Positions 8,403 through 17,796 are shown, numbered from the stretch's first letter. The stretch: 64,000 bases of DNA from UBA1351 sp963677625 (GCA_963677625.2 CAXXSW010000004.1:372001-436000), one strand, 5' to 3'. Notes: generated from the sequence alone by a model not told the origin. Program-made: numbers and translations.

Positions 8403-8478
8403 TTTCTGACCTCCTATAAGCAATTCTTTCTATTTACATCTCCTACACCTTTAAGCAACAGGTCAAACATACAATTAT

Positions 8479-8507
8479 ATAATACAGAAAAATTGCAAGT
8501 TTTTCAA
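8479..8507 (-). promoter_or_regulatory. Promoter of the DUF4914 gene
   Basis: The minus strand has TTGAAA (8502-8507), a 17-bp spacer and TATTAT (8479-8484), leaving a 5' leader of about 70 nt before the GTG start. Confidence 0.65.
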
Positions 8508-9275
8508 TACAAAATTTCATATGTGGTCTATAATAACCAGTTTTGTATGTGATAACTAATATTTTTTGAAAGTTTACGTCATCCACAATGCATCCACAGA
8601 ATCGTTTAATCGTTATTTTTTTATCATGTAGTATTCTTTCTACATATCTGCAAAAAAATATTTTTTAAAGAATTTCCTATTCATTTGTAGAATAATTGTG
8701 AATTTTCATCAATAAAAAAACATTTTCCCATCGTACTTTACTTTACAAATTCTACCCTGTTTCAGCAGTCATGTCAACTAAAAGCCCTTGTTTTTATAGC
8801 ATTTTAATGAATATCTCATATTCTTTTGGTTATATTTGCCAAAACATCTACCTTAGTCTTAGGCAATACATATGGTAAACAAGTCATCTTGTATTGCGTT
8901 TTTCACAAAGACATTTCTCTTAAGTTCTATATATATCTTATAAAAAAGGTCATATTGAAACTTTTGTCGAAAAATCTTTGTCTTTTTTTTATCAATTCTT
9001 TTCACTAAACTTCTATATCAATTTGAGGCTTGCAGTCTATCATTCAGTCTTAGTGCTTTTTTATTTTACCCTTGGCATTCCATAGAAATATCGCACTCTT
9101 CATGTGGATCACAATCCTAGACAGGAATGTCTTTAATATAATTTTTTCACTTACATTACTTAGAAAAACAAGGAAATAGGAAAATCTATGATATAATAAT
9201 GGCGGTACTTATCCAAATCAATCCTACAATTAATGGATTTATTCCGATATATCAAATAATAGAATAGAGGTTTAT
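8508..9275. other. Long AT-rich divergent spacer, no gene recognised
   Basis: These 770 bp lie between the promoters of the DUF4914 gene and the inositol-phosphatase gene. They consist of long T-rich and A-rich tracts (for example runs of T near 8615, 8985 and 9060) with no recognised RNA family. A 60-codon plus-strand frame at 8826-9008 has no SD and low-complexity composition and is not accepted. A TATAAT at 9190-9195 is the likely -10 of the downstream gene, but no good -35 was found. Confidence 0.6.
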
Positions 9276-10082
9276 ATGAATAAAGAAAACTTATTTAGAC
9301 TTAAAGACCAACTAAACACTCTATGCAAGGAAGTTGGCGCATACCAATTAGAAAATTTGGGCAGAGAAGATTTAATTGTCGAATCCAAAACATCTTCTGT
9401 TGATTTAGTTACAGAAATTGATAAGGGTTCAGAAGAGAAAATTATTAATTTTATCAAGAAACACTATCCATCTCATGGCATCCTTGCAGAAGAAAGTGGA
9501 ATGTCAACTACAGATAGCGAGTATTTATGGATTATTGACCCTGTAGATGGTACAACTAATTATGCTCACGGCTATCCCCTTTTTGCCATATCCATCGGAC
9601 TTCAGTTCAAGGGTCATACCATCCTAGGTGTTATCTACCTTCCATACCTTAAAGACTTCTTCTGGGCTATAGATGGTTGTGGTGCTTACCTTCATGACAA
9701 ACCTATCCATGTAAGCAAGAAGAAAAGCTTAGAAAGTTCGATTATTACAACTGGTTTTCCCTATAATAAAAAAACTTCAAAGAATAATAATTTGGACTAT
9801 TTTGGAAAAATCATGCCTCAGGTCTGCGGCATTCGCCGTTCAGGTTCAGCTTGTGTTGATTTAGTAAATATAGCATGTGGAAGAATGGAAGGTTATTTTG
9901 AAATGTACCTAAATCCTTGGGATTTTGTTCCCGGCCAATTAATAATTCATGAAGCCGGTGGGATATGTACTAGTAAGGAACTTGATGGAAGATACTCAGT
10001 ATTAGCTACAAACCCTTACATTAGAGAAGAACTAATTAGTCAACTCAAACTCATTTCATGTGACCATTATCCAATGTCATAA
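9276..10082 (+). CDS. suhB: Inositol monophosphatase family protein
   Basis: The protein has 268 residues, typical of the family. Mg2+-binding motifs are intact: ILAEESG (residues about 69-75), WIIDPVDGTTNYAHG (about 85-99) and WDFVPGQLIIHEAGG near residue 210. It hydrolyses myo-inositol-1-phosphate or related sugar phosphates; substrate range cannot be read from sequence. An SD-like AGAGG lies 5-6 nt before the ATG. It is one of the few plus-strand genes here and is closed by a hairpin at 10151-10179 shared with the end of the convergent EAL gene. The symbol follows the general family name. Confidence 0.9.
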   Translation: MNKENLFRLKDQLNTLCKEVGAYQLENLGREDLIVESKTSSVDLVTEIDKGSEEKIINFIKKHYPSHGILAEESGMSTTDSEYLWIIDPVDGTTNYAHGYPLFAISIGLQFKGHTILGVIYLPYLKDFFWAIDGCGAYLHDKPIHVSKKKSLESSIITTGFPYNKKTSKNNNLDYFGKIMPQVCGIRRSGSACVDLVNIACGRMEGYFEMYLNPWDFVPGQLIIHEAGGICTSKELDGRYSVLATNPYIREELISQLKLISCDHYPMS

Positions 10083-10149
10083 ACTTGAACTCAGACAAGT
10101 AGGTCAACATATTCTTAATACTTCAAATAAATATATACTTCAAATAGAC

Positions 10150-10187
10150 ATGACTGGAAATTCCTAATAATTCCAGTCATTCTTTTG
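10150..10187 (+). terminator. Terminator after suhB, overlapping the EAL gene end
   Basis: TGACTGGAA pairs with TTCCAGTCA (10151-10179) and is followed by TTCTTTT on the plus strand. It overlaps the last codons of the convergent gene. Confidence 0.7.
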
Positions 10188-12647
10188 TAGTTTTTCAATG
10201 ACTTCTGACACATCTATAGGCTTTGAAAAATAATAACCTTGAATATAATCGCAGTGGTATTGACTTAATATATTCAACTGTTCTTTAGTTTCAACACCTT
10301 CTGCAACTGTATCCAAATTAAGATCATGGGCAATATCAATCATTTGCCTTACCAAATCATTATCTCTTTTAGATGTGGCTATATTATCAATAAAAGATTT
10401 GTCAATTTTCAATGTTGTTAGCGGCATATAACTCAAATAACTAAAAGATGAGTAGCCTGTACCAAAATCATCAAGGGCAATCTTAAAACCTAAATCCTTA
10501 AGTGTTGACAAATGATCATTGCCATTTTCATAATTGTTAACTAAAACACTTTCAGTCACTTCAAGTTCTATGTCGCTTGGTGAAATCCCATATTTTTCTA
10601 TAATAGTCTCGACTCGATCTATAAAGTCCGGTTGCTTAAGCTGAACACCAGATACGTTAACACTTATATGACCAAAAACCAGCTCTTGCTCACGCCATTT
10701 TGCTACCAACTCTGCAGTCTTATCCAGTATCCAATATCCTAGTTCTATGATTTGTCCCGTTTCCTCAGCAATGGGGATAAAAATCAATGGTGTAATCATT
10801 TCACCTTTAGAATTAGTCATTCTCATTAAAGCCTCAAAACTAATTACTTCGTCAGCTGATGTTGGATACTGGGGTTGGAGCTGAAAATAGACGAACTGGC
10901 ACTCCACGGCCTTTCTTAATACTTCTTCAACTTCTATTCTCGTTTGAACCGCTTCTGACATAATTTTTCTATAGAATACATAACTCCCTTTTCCATTTGC
11001 CTTTGCTTCAAACATAGCTGTATCAGCATTCTGTAAAATAGTTTCTGCCTCCACACCATCATTAGGATAAGTGGAAACTCCTGTACTAATAGATAAATAG
11101 AGGGTCCTACTCTTAACTTTAAAAGGTTGGTAAAAGACTGAATATAAATCATCCAATCTATTTTTAATACTAACTTCATCATGATTGTACTGATCGATAA
11201 AAGCAAATTCATCAGCCGACAAATGATAAAATTTCAAGCCATGTTCCGTTAAGTCATTAAGTCTTCTACCAATCTCAACTAATATCTGATCACCAAACCG
11301 ATGACCCAGACTATCGTTAATCCGCATAAAATTGTCAACATCCATTTCATATACACTAAAAGGCTCCTTATGACCAGGATCAGCCTCAATAAGCTCTTTT
11401 ATATCAATACTTAAAGCCAGACGGTTTGGTAATTTGGATAGGGGATGCCTAAAGGCAACTTTTTCTATCTCATCTTGACTTCTTTCAAGCTGATTATTAT
11501 TGTGCCTAAGCTCTTCTTCAACAGCCAAAAGCTCCTCATTCTTATCCTCTAGTTCTTCATATGCTCCAACTAGTTCATCAAGCATGTGATTAAGATTTTG
11601 CGACAAAAGTCCCAGTTCATTTTTTCCCATATATTGAGGTCTAGCTCTCAAATCTCCTTTTGATGTTTTTTCCATAATATGCCCAAGTTCAGAGATAGGT
11701 CCTGTAATTGATCTGGCAAATCGGATACTTATAAAACTAACCACTAGCATCAAAAACAGAAAAACCACACCATTAAACTTAAGTACTTGAGCCGACTGGG
11801 CCAATAGGATCGATTTCTTCTGCTCCACAACTAAGTACCAAGGTGTATCAATTAATTTTCTTATAGCGATAATATATTCCTCTCCTTCATGCTTATGGTT
11901 AAGGATGAGGGGCTTATTATCAACTTCAGAAAAGAAAGGCTTAAGTTCATCTATTTCATGGCGACTACCGATTAAGTCTTGGTCCACGTGAAAAATAATA
12001 GTACTATCACTATTTATTAAGTAAGCCACACCATATGATGGGTCAATAAGCTGAATTATATTTCTAGATGCATCTTCACTGTCAATAATATTAGCGATCA
12101 CACCTAAAAGCAATCCACTTTCATTATCATAAACAGGAGCTGCTCCAAAAAGAACAGTACGTCCTTCTACCCTGTCTTGTAACAGACTGTTAACTGTCGT
12201 TCTACCATAAAGTGCATTTTGAAAATACTCTCTGTCAGAAAGATCCAAATAAAGGCTATCTGGGTGACTACTGGCAATTACCTTTCCATCAAGGCCAAGA
12301 ATAAATGCATGGGTGATATCATGGTTAATATTCTTTAGGTCTACAAAAATGCTATTCATTTGTTCATATACTGGTTCTTGTCCTGGAGATTGATTCTGAA
12401 CCTTCAAATAATCATGTAAGGTTTCCTGAACTGTTCCATTTTTTGCAAGATAAGACAACTCAATCTTCCTCGAGTTAAAGAAACTTTCTAAAGCAATACT
12501 ACCCATTTCAGTAATCTGTTTCATCTGCCTTTCACTATTCTCCTCTAGTAAGCCATACATATAGACATAATACACAATGCCTGATAGTAACATAGCGAAA
12601 AAAACGATTAAGATAGATATTATTGGTAGTTTTTTTTTGATTAACAT
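10164..12647 (-). CDS. Cache-HAMP-GGDEF-EAL signalling protein, probable c-di-GMP phosphodiesterase
   Basis: The protein has 827 residues. Order: membrane segment 7-30, extracytoplasmic dCache sensor about 35-285, membrane segment 290-310, HAMP about 311-365, coiled coil 365-400, GGDEF domain 400-565 and EAL domain 570-825. The GGDEF signature is degenerate (LSADEF, 476-481), so cyclase activity is unlikely; such domains often bind GTP and regulate the EAL. The EAL domain is complete: FEALMR at 604, ELEVTES at 694, DDFGTGYSS at 726 and AEGVET at 792. It is therefore predicted to hydrolyse c-di-GMP in response to an external ligand. SD AAAGGAG precedes the ATG, 68 bp after the stop of the GTPase gene, so co-transcription is possible. 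Confidence 0.93.
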   Translation of the reverse strand: MLIKKKLPIISILIVFFAMLLSGIVYYVYMYGLLEENSERQMKQITEMGSIALESFFNSRKIELSYLAKNGTVQETLHDYLKVQNQSPGQEPVYEQMNSIFVDLKNINHDITHAFILGLDGKVIASSHPDSLYLDLSDREYFQNALYGRTTVNSLLQDRVEGRTVLFGAAPVYDNESGLLLGVIANIIDSEDASRNIIQLIDPSYGVAYLINSDSTIIFHVDQDLIGSRHEIDELKPFFSEVDNKPLILNHKHEGEEYIIAIRKLIDTPWYLVVEQKKSILLAQSAQVLKFNGVVFLFLMLVVSFISIRFARSITGPISELGHIMEKTSKGDLRARPQYMGKNELGLLSQNLNHMLDELVGAYEELEDKNEELLAVEEELRHNNNQLERSQDEIEKVAFRHPLSKLPNRLALSIDIKELIEADPGHKEPFSVYEMDVDNFMRINDSLGHRFGDQILVEIGRRLNDLTEHGLKFYHLSADEFAFIDQYNHDEVSIKNRLDDLYSVFYQPFKVKSRTLYLSISTGVSTYPNDGVEAETILQNADTAMFEAKANGKGSYVFYRKIMSEAVQTRIEVEEVLRKAVECQFVYFQLQPQYPTSADEVISFEALMRMTNSKGEMITPLIFIPIAEETGQIIELGYWILDKTAELVAKWREQELVFGHISVNVSGVQLKQPDFIDRVETIIEKYGISPSDIELEVTESVLVNNYENGNDHLSTLKDLGFKIALDDFGTGYSSFSYLSYMPLTTLKIDKSFIDNIATSKRDNDLVRQMIDIAHDLNLDTVAEGVETKEQLNILSQYHCDYIQGYYFSKPIDVSEVIEKLQKNDWNY

Positions 12648-12715
12648 GGATGTACTCCTTTCGGATTAAAGACCACCTATACACTTATCATACCAAATAT
12701 CACTCACGATTGAAA

Positions 12716-15355
12716 CTATTTATTTTTGTCATCCTTATCAAATTCTATACGATTAATGATCTTCTCATTCTTCATTATTTTTTCTTCAATATGCCGGTCC
12801 TTACTGGCTACTTCCAAGTAGAGATTTTCTGCCGATAACTGACGGGCTCCCCCTGCCATAATAATAACTTGTTCAACCCTGTCAGAGGTTGCTACAGTAA
12901 CCTCATAGTCAGGATGAATACGATGGACCAGGCGTTCTATATACTGGTCGGCAGTCTCTGCCTCTTTAGTATATACAACATAAATATTATGATACCGTTC
13001 CAATGATCCAATGTTGCCTTTAACCTTATAAGCATCAAAAACCACTAAAATGGTTTCTTCTGTTTGACTTTGATAATTACTCATGATATCCAGTAATTTT
13101 TGTCTGGCTAAATCCATATTTGAATCTGTCAGCTCCTTTAAACCATGCCATGAAAAAATAATATTATATGCATCAACAAGAAGATACCGTTCTTTAGCTT
13201 TCTTTCTCTTCTTCTCCTTATTTTGATAGTAGGAAGAGTCATAGCTTTCATCTTTTTTTCTTTGTCCAATTACCCTTGCTGAAGATATATTTTTCTTCTT
13301 AATAGGTCCATAAGTCTTCTCGAAAATCGCTTCTACCTCGTCCTGACTAATTCCAGTTACGGTTTTGACAGTAGAATTTTTGACTTTTCTATTCAAATCA
13401 ATAGATATTCCCATATACTTAGATGTATCCACATGCTGAAAACTTTTCACCTGGTCCCATGCAACTGTATAACCAGCTCCCTTAGAGCAAAAAATAGAAG
13501 CGCTGGGATTCTGATTGTCCAGATTTGCCTCATACTGATAAGCATCAACTACTTCCATCTCATTATGACATGGTTCATAACCGGAAAAAGTCAATAAAAT
13601 CTTCCCCTGTCCCTTTGTATAACTAGTGACTTCTCTAGGGTAGTCCATCATGGTTTTAACCGGTCCGTATCCAGTTAAAAAGGCTCTCTCCTCTTTGATA
13701 AGAGGAAGATCATGACGTCCAAACATTCTCTGAATATCTGCCATCGCCCTACCAATAGACTCACTCGGTATTTCAAGTCTAAACTTGTACATAGGTTCCA
13801 AGAGGATTGATTTTGCCTCCATAAGTCCCTGCCTTACAGCTCTATAAGTAGCTTCCCTGAAGTCTCCACCTTCTGTATGCTTAAGATGAGCTTTACCTGC
13901 AATAAGAGTTATATGTATATCTGTAATATCAGATCCTGTCAAAACACCTTTATGATGCCTTTCCTTAAGATGGCTAAGAATCAATCTTTGCCAGTTTTTA
14001 GATAGAATATCTTCACTGCACTTCAAATCATAGGTCACTCCGGAACCTCTTCTGCCTGGCTCTAGCAAAAGGTGTACTTCCGCATAATGTCTTAGGGGTT
14101 CAAAATGACCAACACCAAGAACCTTATCTACAATAGTTTCTTTATAAACAAGGCTTCCCTCATCAAAATCAACTTGGATTCCATACCGTTCCTTAATCAA
14201 GCTTTTTAATATTTCCAGTTCCACCTCACCCATAACCTGAACATGAATTTCATCAAATTTCTTATTCCATACGACATTCAAGTGAGGTTCCTCTTCTTCA
14301 AGTTCATATAAATAGTTAAGTAATTCATAGATATTTACTGTCTCAGGTAATATTATTTTATAGTTCAATACCGGGCTTAACACTTGTTCTGTAATAAAGT
14401 CCTCAAAACCTAGTCCTTGCCCAATTTTAGCTCTTGATAATCCTGTTAATGCGCATATCGTACCAGGGCCCGCTTCTTGAACCAATTTATACTGACTTCC
14501 TGAGTATATTCGGATCTCATTGACTTTATCTTCCCATTTTTCTCCAATTTTACAAGTAATAACCTCTTTCACCTTCAAATATCCACCAGTTATTTTTACA
14601 TGGGTAAGTCGGTTTCCTTTTTCATCCCGACTAACATTAAAGATTCTTGCACCAAATTGTTTAGGATACTCCTTATTTGAAGTCAAGGTGGTCAAGCCAC
14701 TTAAGAATTCACTTATACCAATATCTTTTAAGGCAGATCCAAAATATACTGGAAAAAACTTCCTACTTTCAAATACAGGCCTTATTTCCTGCCAAGTCAA
14801 ATAATCTTCAGATAGAAACTTGTCCATGAGGTCTTCATCAGTAGAAGCAATATCCTCTTGGATTATACTATTAGACCTATCTTGTGAAAAATCAATACAA
14901 TCTCTATGGAGTTCTTTCTGAAGGTTAGCTAAAAGGTGGTCTCTATCAGTTCCGGCTTGGTCCATTTTATTAACAAAAATAAAAGTTGGAATATGATAGT
15001 AATCCAATAAATTCCACAGTGTACTTGTATGCCCTTGAACGCCATCAGCTCCATTAATTAGCAATACAGCATAATCTAAGACCTGCAAAGTTCTTTCCAT
15101 TTCTGATGAAAAATCTACATGTCCCGGTGTATCAAGAAGAGTTACCGTAGCTCCATCTAGTTCAAAGATTGCCTGTTTAGAGAAAATAGTAATGCCTCTA
15201 TCTTTTTCAAGTTTATAAGTATCCAAATATGTATCTTTGTGATCGACTCTACCCATTTTTCGTATACTACCTGTTTTGTAGAGAATGGTTTCTGATAAAG
15301 TCGTTTTTCCAGCATCGACATGGGCTAGAATTCCAATGGTAAATTTCTTGTTCAT
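12716..15355 (-). CDS. TetM-like translational GTPase fused to a C-terminal NYN (YacP/Rae1-like) nuclease domain
   Basis: The protein has about 879 residues counted from the ATG at 15355; a TTG 12 bp upstream is a less likely start. Residues 3-680 match EF-G-like ribosomal protection factors (TetM/TetW class): P-loop AHVDAGKTT, switch DTPGHVDF and base motif NKMD. After a lysine-rich linker (about 697-723) comes an NYN/PIN domain (about 724-850). Its acidic residues are in LLVDAYNII (Asp728), VVFDAY (Asp774), ETADQYIE (Asp803) and ATSDRVEQ (Asp825). This domain matches YacP, whose Bacillus homologue Rae1 is a ribosome-associated mRNA endonuclease. The fusion suggests GTP-driven delivery of a nuclease to the ribosome. 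Tetracycline resistance cannot be concluded from sequence. Confidence 0.88.
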   Translation of the reverse strand: MNKKFTIGILAHVDAGKTTLSETILYKTGSIRKMGRVDHKDTYLDTYKLEKDRGITIFSKQAIFELDGATVTLLDTPGHVDFSSEMERTLQVLDYAVLLINGADGVQGHTSTLWNLLDYYHIPTFIFVNKMDQAGTDRDHLLANLQKELHRDCIDFSQDRSNSIIQEDIASTDEDLMDKFLSEDYLTWQEIRPVFESRKFFPVYFGSALKDIGISEFLSGLTTLTSNKEYPKQFGARIFNVSRDEKGNRLTHVKITGGYLKVKEVITCKIGEKWEDKVNEIRIYSGSQYKLVQEAGPGTICALTGLSRAKIGQGLGFEDFITEQVLSPVLNYKIILPETVNIYELLNYLYELEEEEPHLNVVWNKKFDEIHVQVMGEVELEILKSLIKERYGIQVDFDEGSLVYKETIVDKVLGVGHFEPLRHYAEVHLLLEPGRRGSGVTYDLKCSEDILSKNWQRLILSHLKERHHKGVLTGSDITDIHITLIAGKAHLKHTEGGDFREATYRAVRQGLMEAKSILLEPMYKFRLEIPSESIGRAMADIQRMFGRHDLPLIKEERAFLTGYGPVKTMMDYPREVTSYTKGQGKILLTFSGYEPCHNEMEVVDAYQYEANLDNQNPSASIFCSKGAGYTVAWDQVKSFQHVDTSKYMGISIDLNRKVKNSTVKTVTGISQDEVEAIFEKTYGPIKKKNISSARVIGQRKKDESYDSSYYQNKEKKRKKAKERYLLVDAYNIIFSWHGLKELTDSNMDLARQKLLDIMSNYQSQTEETILVVFDAYKVKGNIGSLERYHNIYVVYTKEAETADQYIERLVHRIHPDYEVTVATSDRVEQVIIMAGGARQLSAENLYLEVASKDRHIEEKIMKNEKIINRIEFDKDDKNK

Positions 15356-15655
15356 ATCTATATCCAATCTATTGAAGTTATTCTATTATAACACAGTCCT
15401 AGTACTTTCGCCTTAAGCCATATATTCTTACAGCTATTTATACTTATTTTAGTACAAATAGTGAGACTTTTTTATATTTCAAGATTATGTTTTGAAATAA
15501 TTATAACTTTTGCACAAAATCTAGGACATATTTTTATGCACATCATCGAATCAGTAGAAGATTATCAAACCCAAGATCATCTATTGACCAATAGTATTAC
15601 ATAGAGTATGATAAAGATGGAAACAAAAGATATGACCTGTAAAGGAGAATAGCTT

Positions 15656-15889
15656 ATGATTATTAAAAACATTAAAGATATTGATGGATTTTTTAAGACA
15701 GTAGATAAGTGTAAAGGACGTGTTGAGCTTCTTACAAAGCAAGGCGACCGCTTAAATCTAAAATCCAAATTATCGCAGTATGTGTCTTTAACCGGGATGT
15801 TTAGCGACCCAACAATTGAAGAAATTGAATTGATAGTATCTGAACCAGAAGACACAGTTTTACTTCTTGAATACCTTGTAAGAGGTTAA
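15656..15889 (+). CDS. Conserved small clostridial protein of unknown function
   Basis: The product has 77 residues, starting MIIKNIKDIDGFFKTVDKC and containing GDRLNLKSKLSQYVSL and a C-terminal EPEDTVLLLEYLVRG. I recognise this as a short protein conserved in Lachnospiraceae-type clostridia, sometimes misnamed as a poly(A) polymerase in databases, although it has no nucleotidyltransferase motif. A strong SD, AAAGGAGAA, lies 5-6 nt before the ATG. No membrane segment or metal motif is visible. The gene stands alone between two minus-strand genes and is followed by a hairpin with a T-run at 15943-15979. Confidence 0.8.
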   Translation: MIIKNIKDIDGFFKTVDKCKGRVELLTKQGDRLNLKSKLSQYVSLTGMFSDPTIEEIELIVSEPEDTVLLLEYLVRG

Positions 15890-15942
15890 TTCAACAGCAG
15901 ATTCTTGCTGTTCAGAGAAAAATGATGAATTTTATATATCAA

Positions 15943-15979
15943 AGAGCATCTGTAGATCTTAATTACAAATGCTCTTTTT
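15943..15979 (+). terminator. Terminator of the small plus-strand gene, overlapping rbsK 3' end
   Basis: AGAGCAT (15943-15949) pairs with ATGCTCT (15969-15975), extended by TGTA/TACA, and is followed by TTTTT on the plus strand. The rbsK stop codon (15959) lies in its loop. Confidence 0.75.
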
Positions 15980-16879
15980 AAATGCACTGATTTCTTCTTC
16001 GTCTGGTAAAGAACTTTGAGCCCCTTTACGACTTACTGTTACCGCCCCAACCATCATACCATATTGAATAGCTTCTTCTATAGAGGCATCCAAGACCAAT
16101 CTAGATAAAACCCCTCCAATAAAACTATCACCTGCTGCTGTTGTGTCTACTGCTTTGACCTTGTAGGCCTTCCTTACTATTTCTTTTCCATCTCTATGTC
16201 TGTAAATAGCGCCTTTATCACCTAGCGTTACAATAACTTCTTCCACTCCATGTTCAAAAAAATAGGTCATCCCTGTATCCAAACTATCTGTGTCAAAGGG
16301 ATTCTGACCAGTAATTATTTGGAACTCATTCTCATTTGGTATAATCAAATCAAGATAATTCAAAAGCTGACTACTAATAGGGCTCCCAGGTGCAGGATTT
16401 AAAATAGTTTTAAGTCCCAAGTTCTTAGATCTTATTATAATTTCCGTAACAGTATCTATAGGAATTTCCATCTGACAAAGTATCATATCAAACGCCGTCA
16501 GCTCAACATCAGAAATTAAAGAACCAGTCACTCCGGAATTGGCACCAGGCACAACAACAATAGAATTATTCCCATCATCTGCAACCATAATGAAGGCTGT
16601 ACCTGTTGGCTGGTCCTCAAGCATTTCTATCCCCTCAATATCTACCCCATAAGTCTTAAGGTTTTTAATAAGAATTTCACCATAAGAATCCTTACCAACC
16701 CTGCCTATCATACCCACATGACCACCCAGCTTGCTTATTGCAAGAGCCTGATTGGCACCTTTTCCACCTGGAATTTGCTCAAATTCCTGTCCTAATATTG
16801 TTTCACCTGGACAGGGTATATGACTAACTCTTGTAACCAAATCCATGTTCATACTTCCAACTACTAAAATTTTTTTCAT
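15959..16879 (-). CDS. rbsK: Ribokinase (PfkB family)
   Basis: The ATP-dependent kinase converts D-ribose to ribose-5-phosphate. The product has about 306 residues. Signatures are GSMNMDLV at the N-terminus, PGGKGANQALA near residue 40 and the catalytic DTTAAGDSFIGG near residue 250. ATG 16879 is preferred over a TTG 12 bp upstream because GGAG lies 6 nt before it. It starts 20 bp after the 195-codon frame ends and is probably co-transcribed with it. No ribose transporter is in the window, so the ribose may come from nucleosides; a nucleoside hydrolase is encoded at 24168-25103. Confidence 0.93.
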   Translation of the reverse strand: MKKILVVGSMNMDLVTRVSHIPCPGETILGQEFEQIPGGKGANQALAISKLGGHVGMIGRVGKDSYGEILIKNLKTYGVDIEGIEMLEDQPTGTAFIMVADDGNNSIVVVPGANSGVTGSLISDVELTAFDMILCQMEIPIDTVTEIIIRSKNLGLKTILNPAPGSPISSQLLNYLDLIIPNENEFQIITGQNPFDTDSLDTGMTYFFEHGVEEVIVTLGDKGAIYRHRDGKEIVRKAYKVKAVDTTAAGDSFIGGVLSRLVLDASIEEAIQYGMMVGAVTVSRKGAQSSLPDEEEISAFKKSICN

Positions 16880-16899
16880 GCTTGTCTCCAATACCTTTC

Positions 16900-17469
16900 T
16901 TATTTTGTTGGGTACCGATACTGAATCTCTGCTTCTAAGAGCCTTTGAAAATGCTTCTTCTTATGGCGAATGTGCTTAATATCGAAAATCCAGGCAGAAA
17001 ACATTTCCCACAGCATGACCCATCCCCCTATAAATAGCCCCTCTATCAGCACGCCTGTTATCAAAGACTTCTCTATATGATCACCAAAATAAGCCCCTAC
17101 CATTAAGAGGCCACTTCCAAGAATAAAAAAACTTAACATTTGCTTTAAAACTTCGTTCCTTTGGAAATTCAACTTTCTAATCTGATAGTGAAAGAAATTA
17201 TATATACCAGTCATAGACCTGTTTTCTCTTGATTCATTCACCTTTTGATTAAGTATATAGAACTTGATCACCACCCTATTCTTCAAGGGTATTTCAAAAG
17301 AACACTGTAAAAGATACTCCATTAAATCTTCATCCAGATCCCTGTTGACAAAAGGTGAAAAATCCCATTCACTATATGCATCCCGATAATCTTCCAACTG
17401 CACGTCCAAGATAAATTTTCCACTTTTTTCGTCAAATTGATAGAGTTTTTTTAGCTCCTTAAGTTTCAT
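16900..17469 (-). CDS. Hypothetical membrane protein upstream of rbsK
   Basis: The product has about 189 residues and starts MKLKELKKLYQFDEKSG; this ATG has GAGGTG 10 nt upstream, whereas the longer TTG frame includes that SD. The N-terminal 100 residues are soluble and acidic, with FILDVQLEDYRD and IPLKNRVVIKFYI. Two hydrophobic segments follow, near residues 115-132 and 140-160, then a basic tail with HIRHKKKHFQR. I do not recognise the family. The two-helix hairpin with a cytoplasmic N-terminal domain could be a scaffold or sensor, but nothing in the neighbourhood fixes a role. Confidence 0.75.
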   Translation of the reverse strand: MKLKELKKLYQFDEKSGKFILDVQLEDYRDAYSEWDFSPFVNRDLDEDLMEYLLQCSFEIPLKNRVVIKFYILNQKVNESRENRSMTGIYNFFHYQIRKLNFQRNEVLKQMLSFFILGSGLLMVGAYFGDHIEKSLITGVLIEGLFIGGWVMLWEMFSAWIFDIKHIRHKKKHFQRLLEAEIQYRYPTK

Positions 17470-17589
17470 ATACTTTCTACACCTCAATACTAGGTATTAT
17501 TACATAAGTCGATACTCCTGCTTTAATCAGGATGTGATTTGGCTCTATTATACTCCTTACACTGATGAAGTCAAGATAATTGTCATGAA

Positions 17590-17691
17590 CAAAATAAGAT
17601 AGCTATTTACTTATATAGAATAAGAAAAGTAGCATTGACACGTTATGAGATCTTTCTACTCATAAAATTTAAATAGAGAACTTTCCTATAG
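17590..17691 (-). repeat. Dispersed palindromic repeat, copy E (divergent)
   Basis: The copy begins at the TTTTTTTGTGC tail of the tRNA-Thr terminator with TATAGGAAAGTTCTCTATTT, then the stem part CTCATAAAGA-like arm is degraded (inner arm GTTATGAG instead of TTTTATGAG). The last 35 nt differ from the other copies and lack the GAGGC hairpin, but the copy still ends in TTTTGTTC at about the same distance. Confidence 0.65.
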
Positions 17692-17695
17692 CACA

Positions 17696-17720
17696 AAAAA
17701 AGAACCCAAACAGGTTCTAA
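17696..17720 (-). terminator. Terminator of tRNA-Thr
   Basis: On the minus strand AGAACC pairs with GGGTTCT around TGTTT and is followed by TTTTTTT. It begins 4 nt after the tRNA. Confidence 0.92.
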
Positions 17721-17723
17721 ATA

Positions 17724-17796
17724 AGCTCCCAACCGGATTTGAACCGGTGACCTCATCCTTACCATGGATGCGCTCTACCTACTGAGCCATGGGAGC
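17724..17796 (-). tRNA. tRNA-Thr (anticodon GGT)
   Basis: The acceptor stem is GCTCCCA/TGGGAGC and the T arm contains GGTTCAAATCC. The D arm has GCTCAGTAGGTAGAGC. The anticodon stem CATCC/GGATG encloses the loop ATGGTAA, giving GGT, which reads ACC and ACU threonine codons. CCA is not encoded. A terminator follows directly. Confidence 0.96.

Noticed and set aside
8826..9008. 60-codon plus-strand open frame in the long spacer
   Set aside because: No SD, AT-driven residue composition and no recognised family.
12716..15355. Tetracycline resistance gene (tetM/tetW)
   Set aside because: The core matches the class, but the NYN fusion and divergence make resistance an unsupported claim. No mobile-element context surrounds it.
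15894..15913. AACAGCA/TGCTGTT hairpin as terminator of the 77-residue gene
   Set aside because: No T-run follows. The hairpin at 15943-15979 with a T-run is the better candidate.
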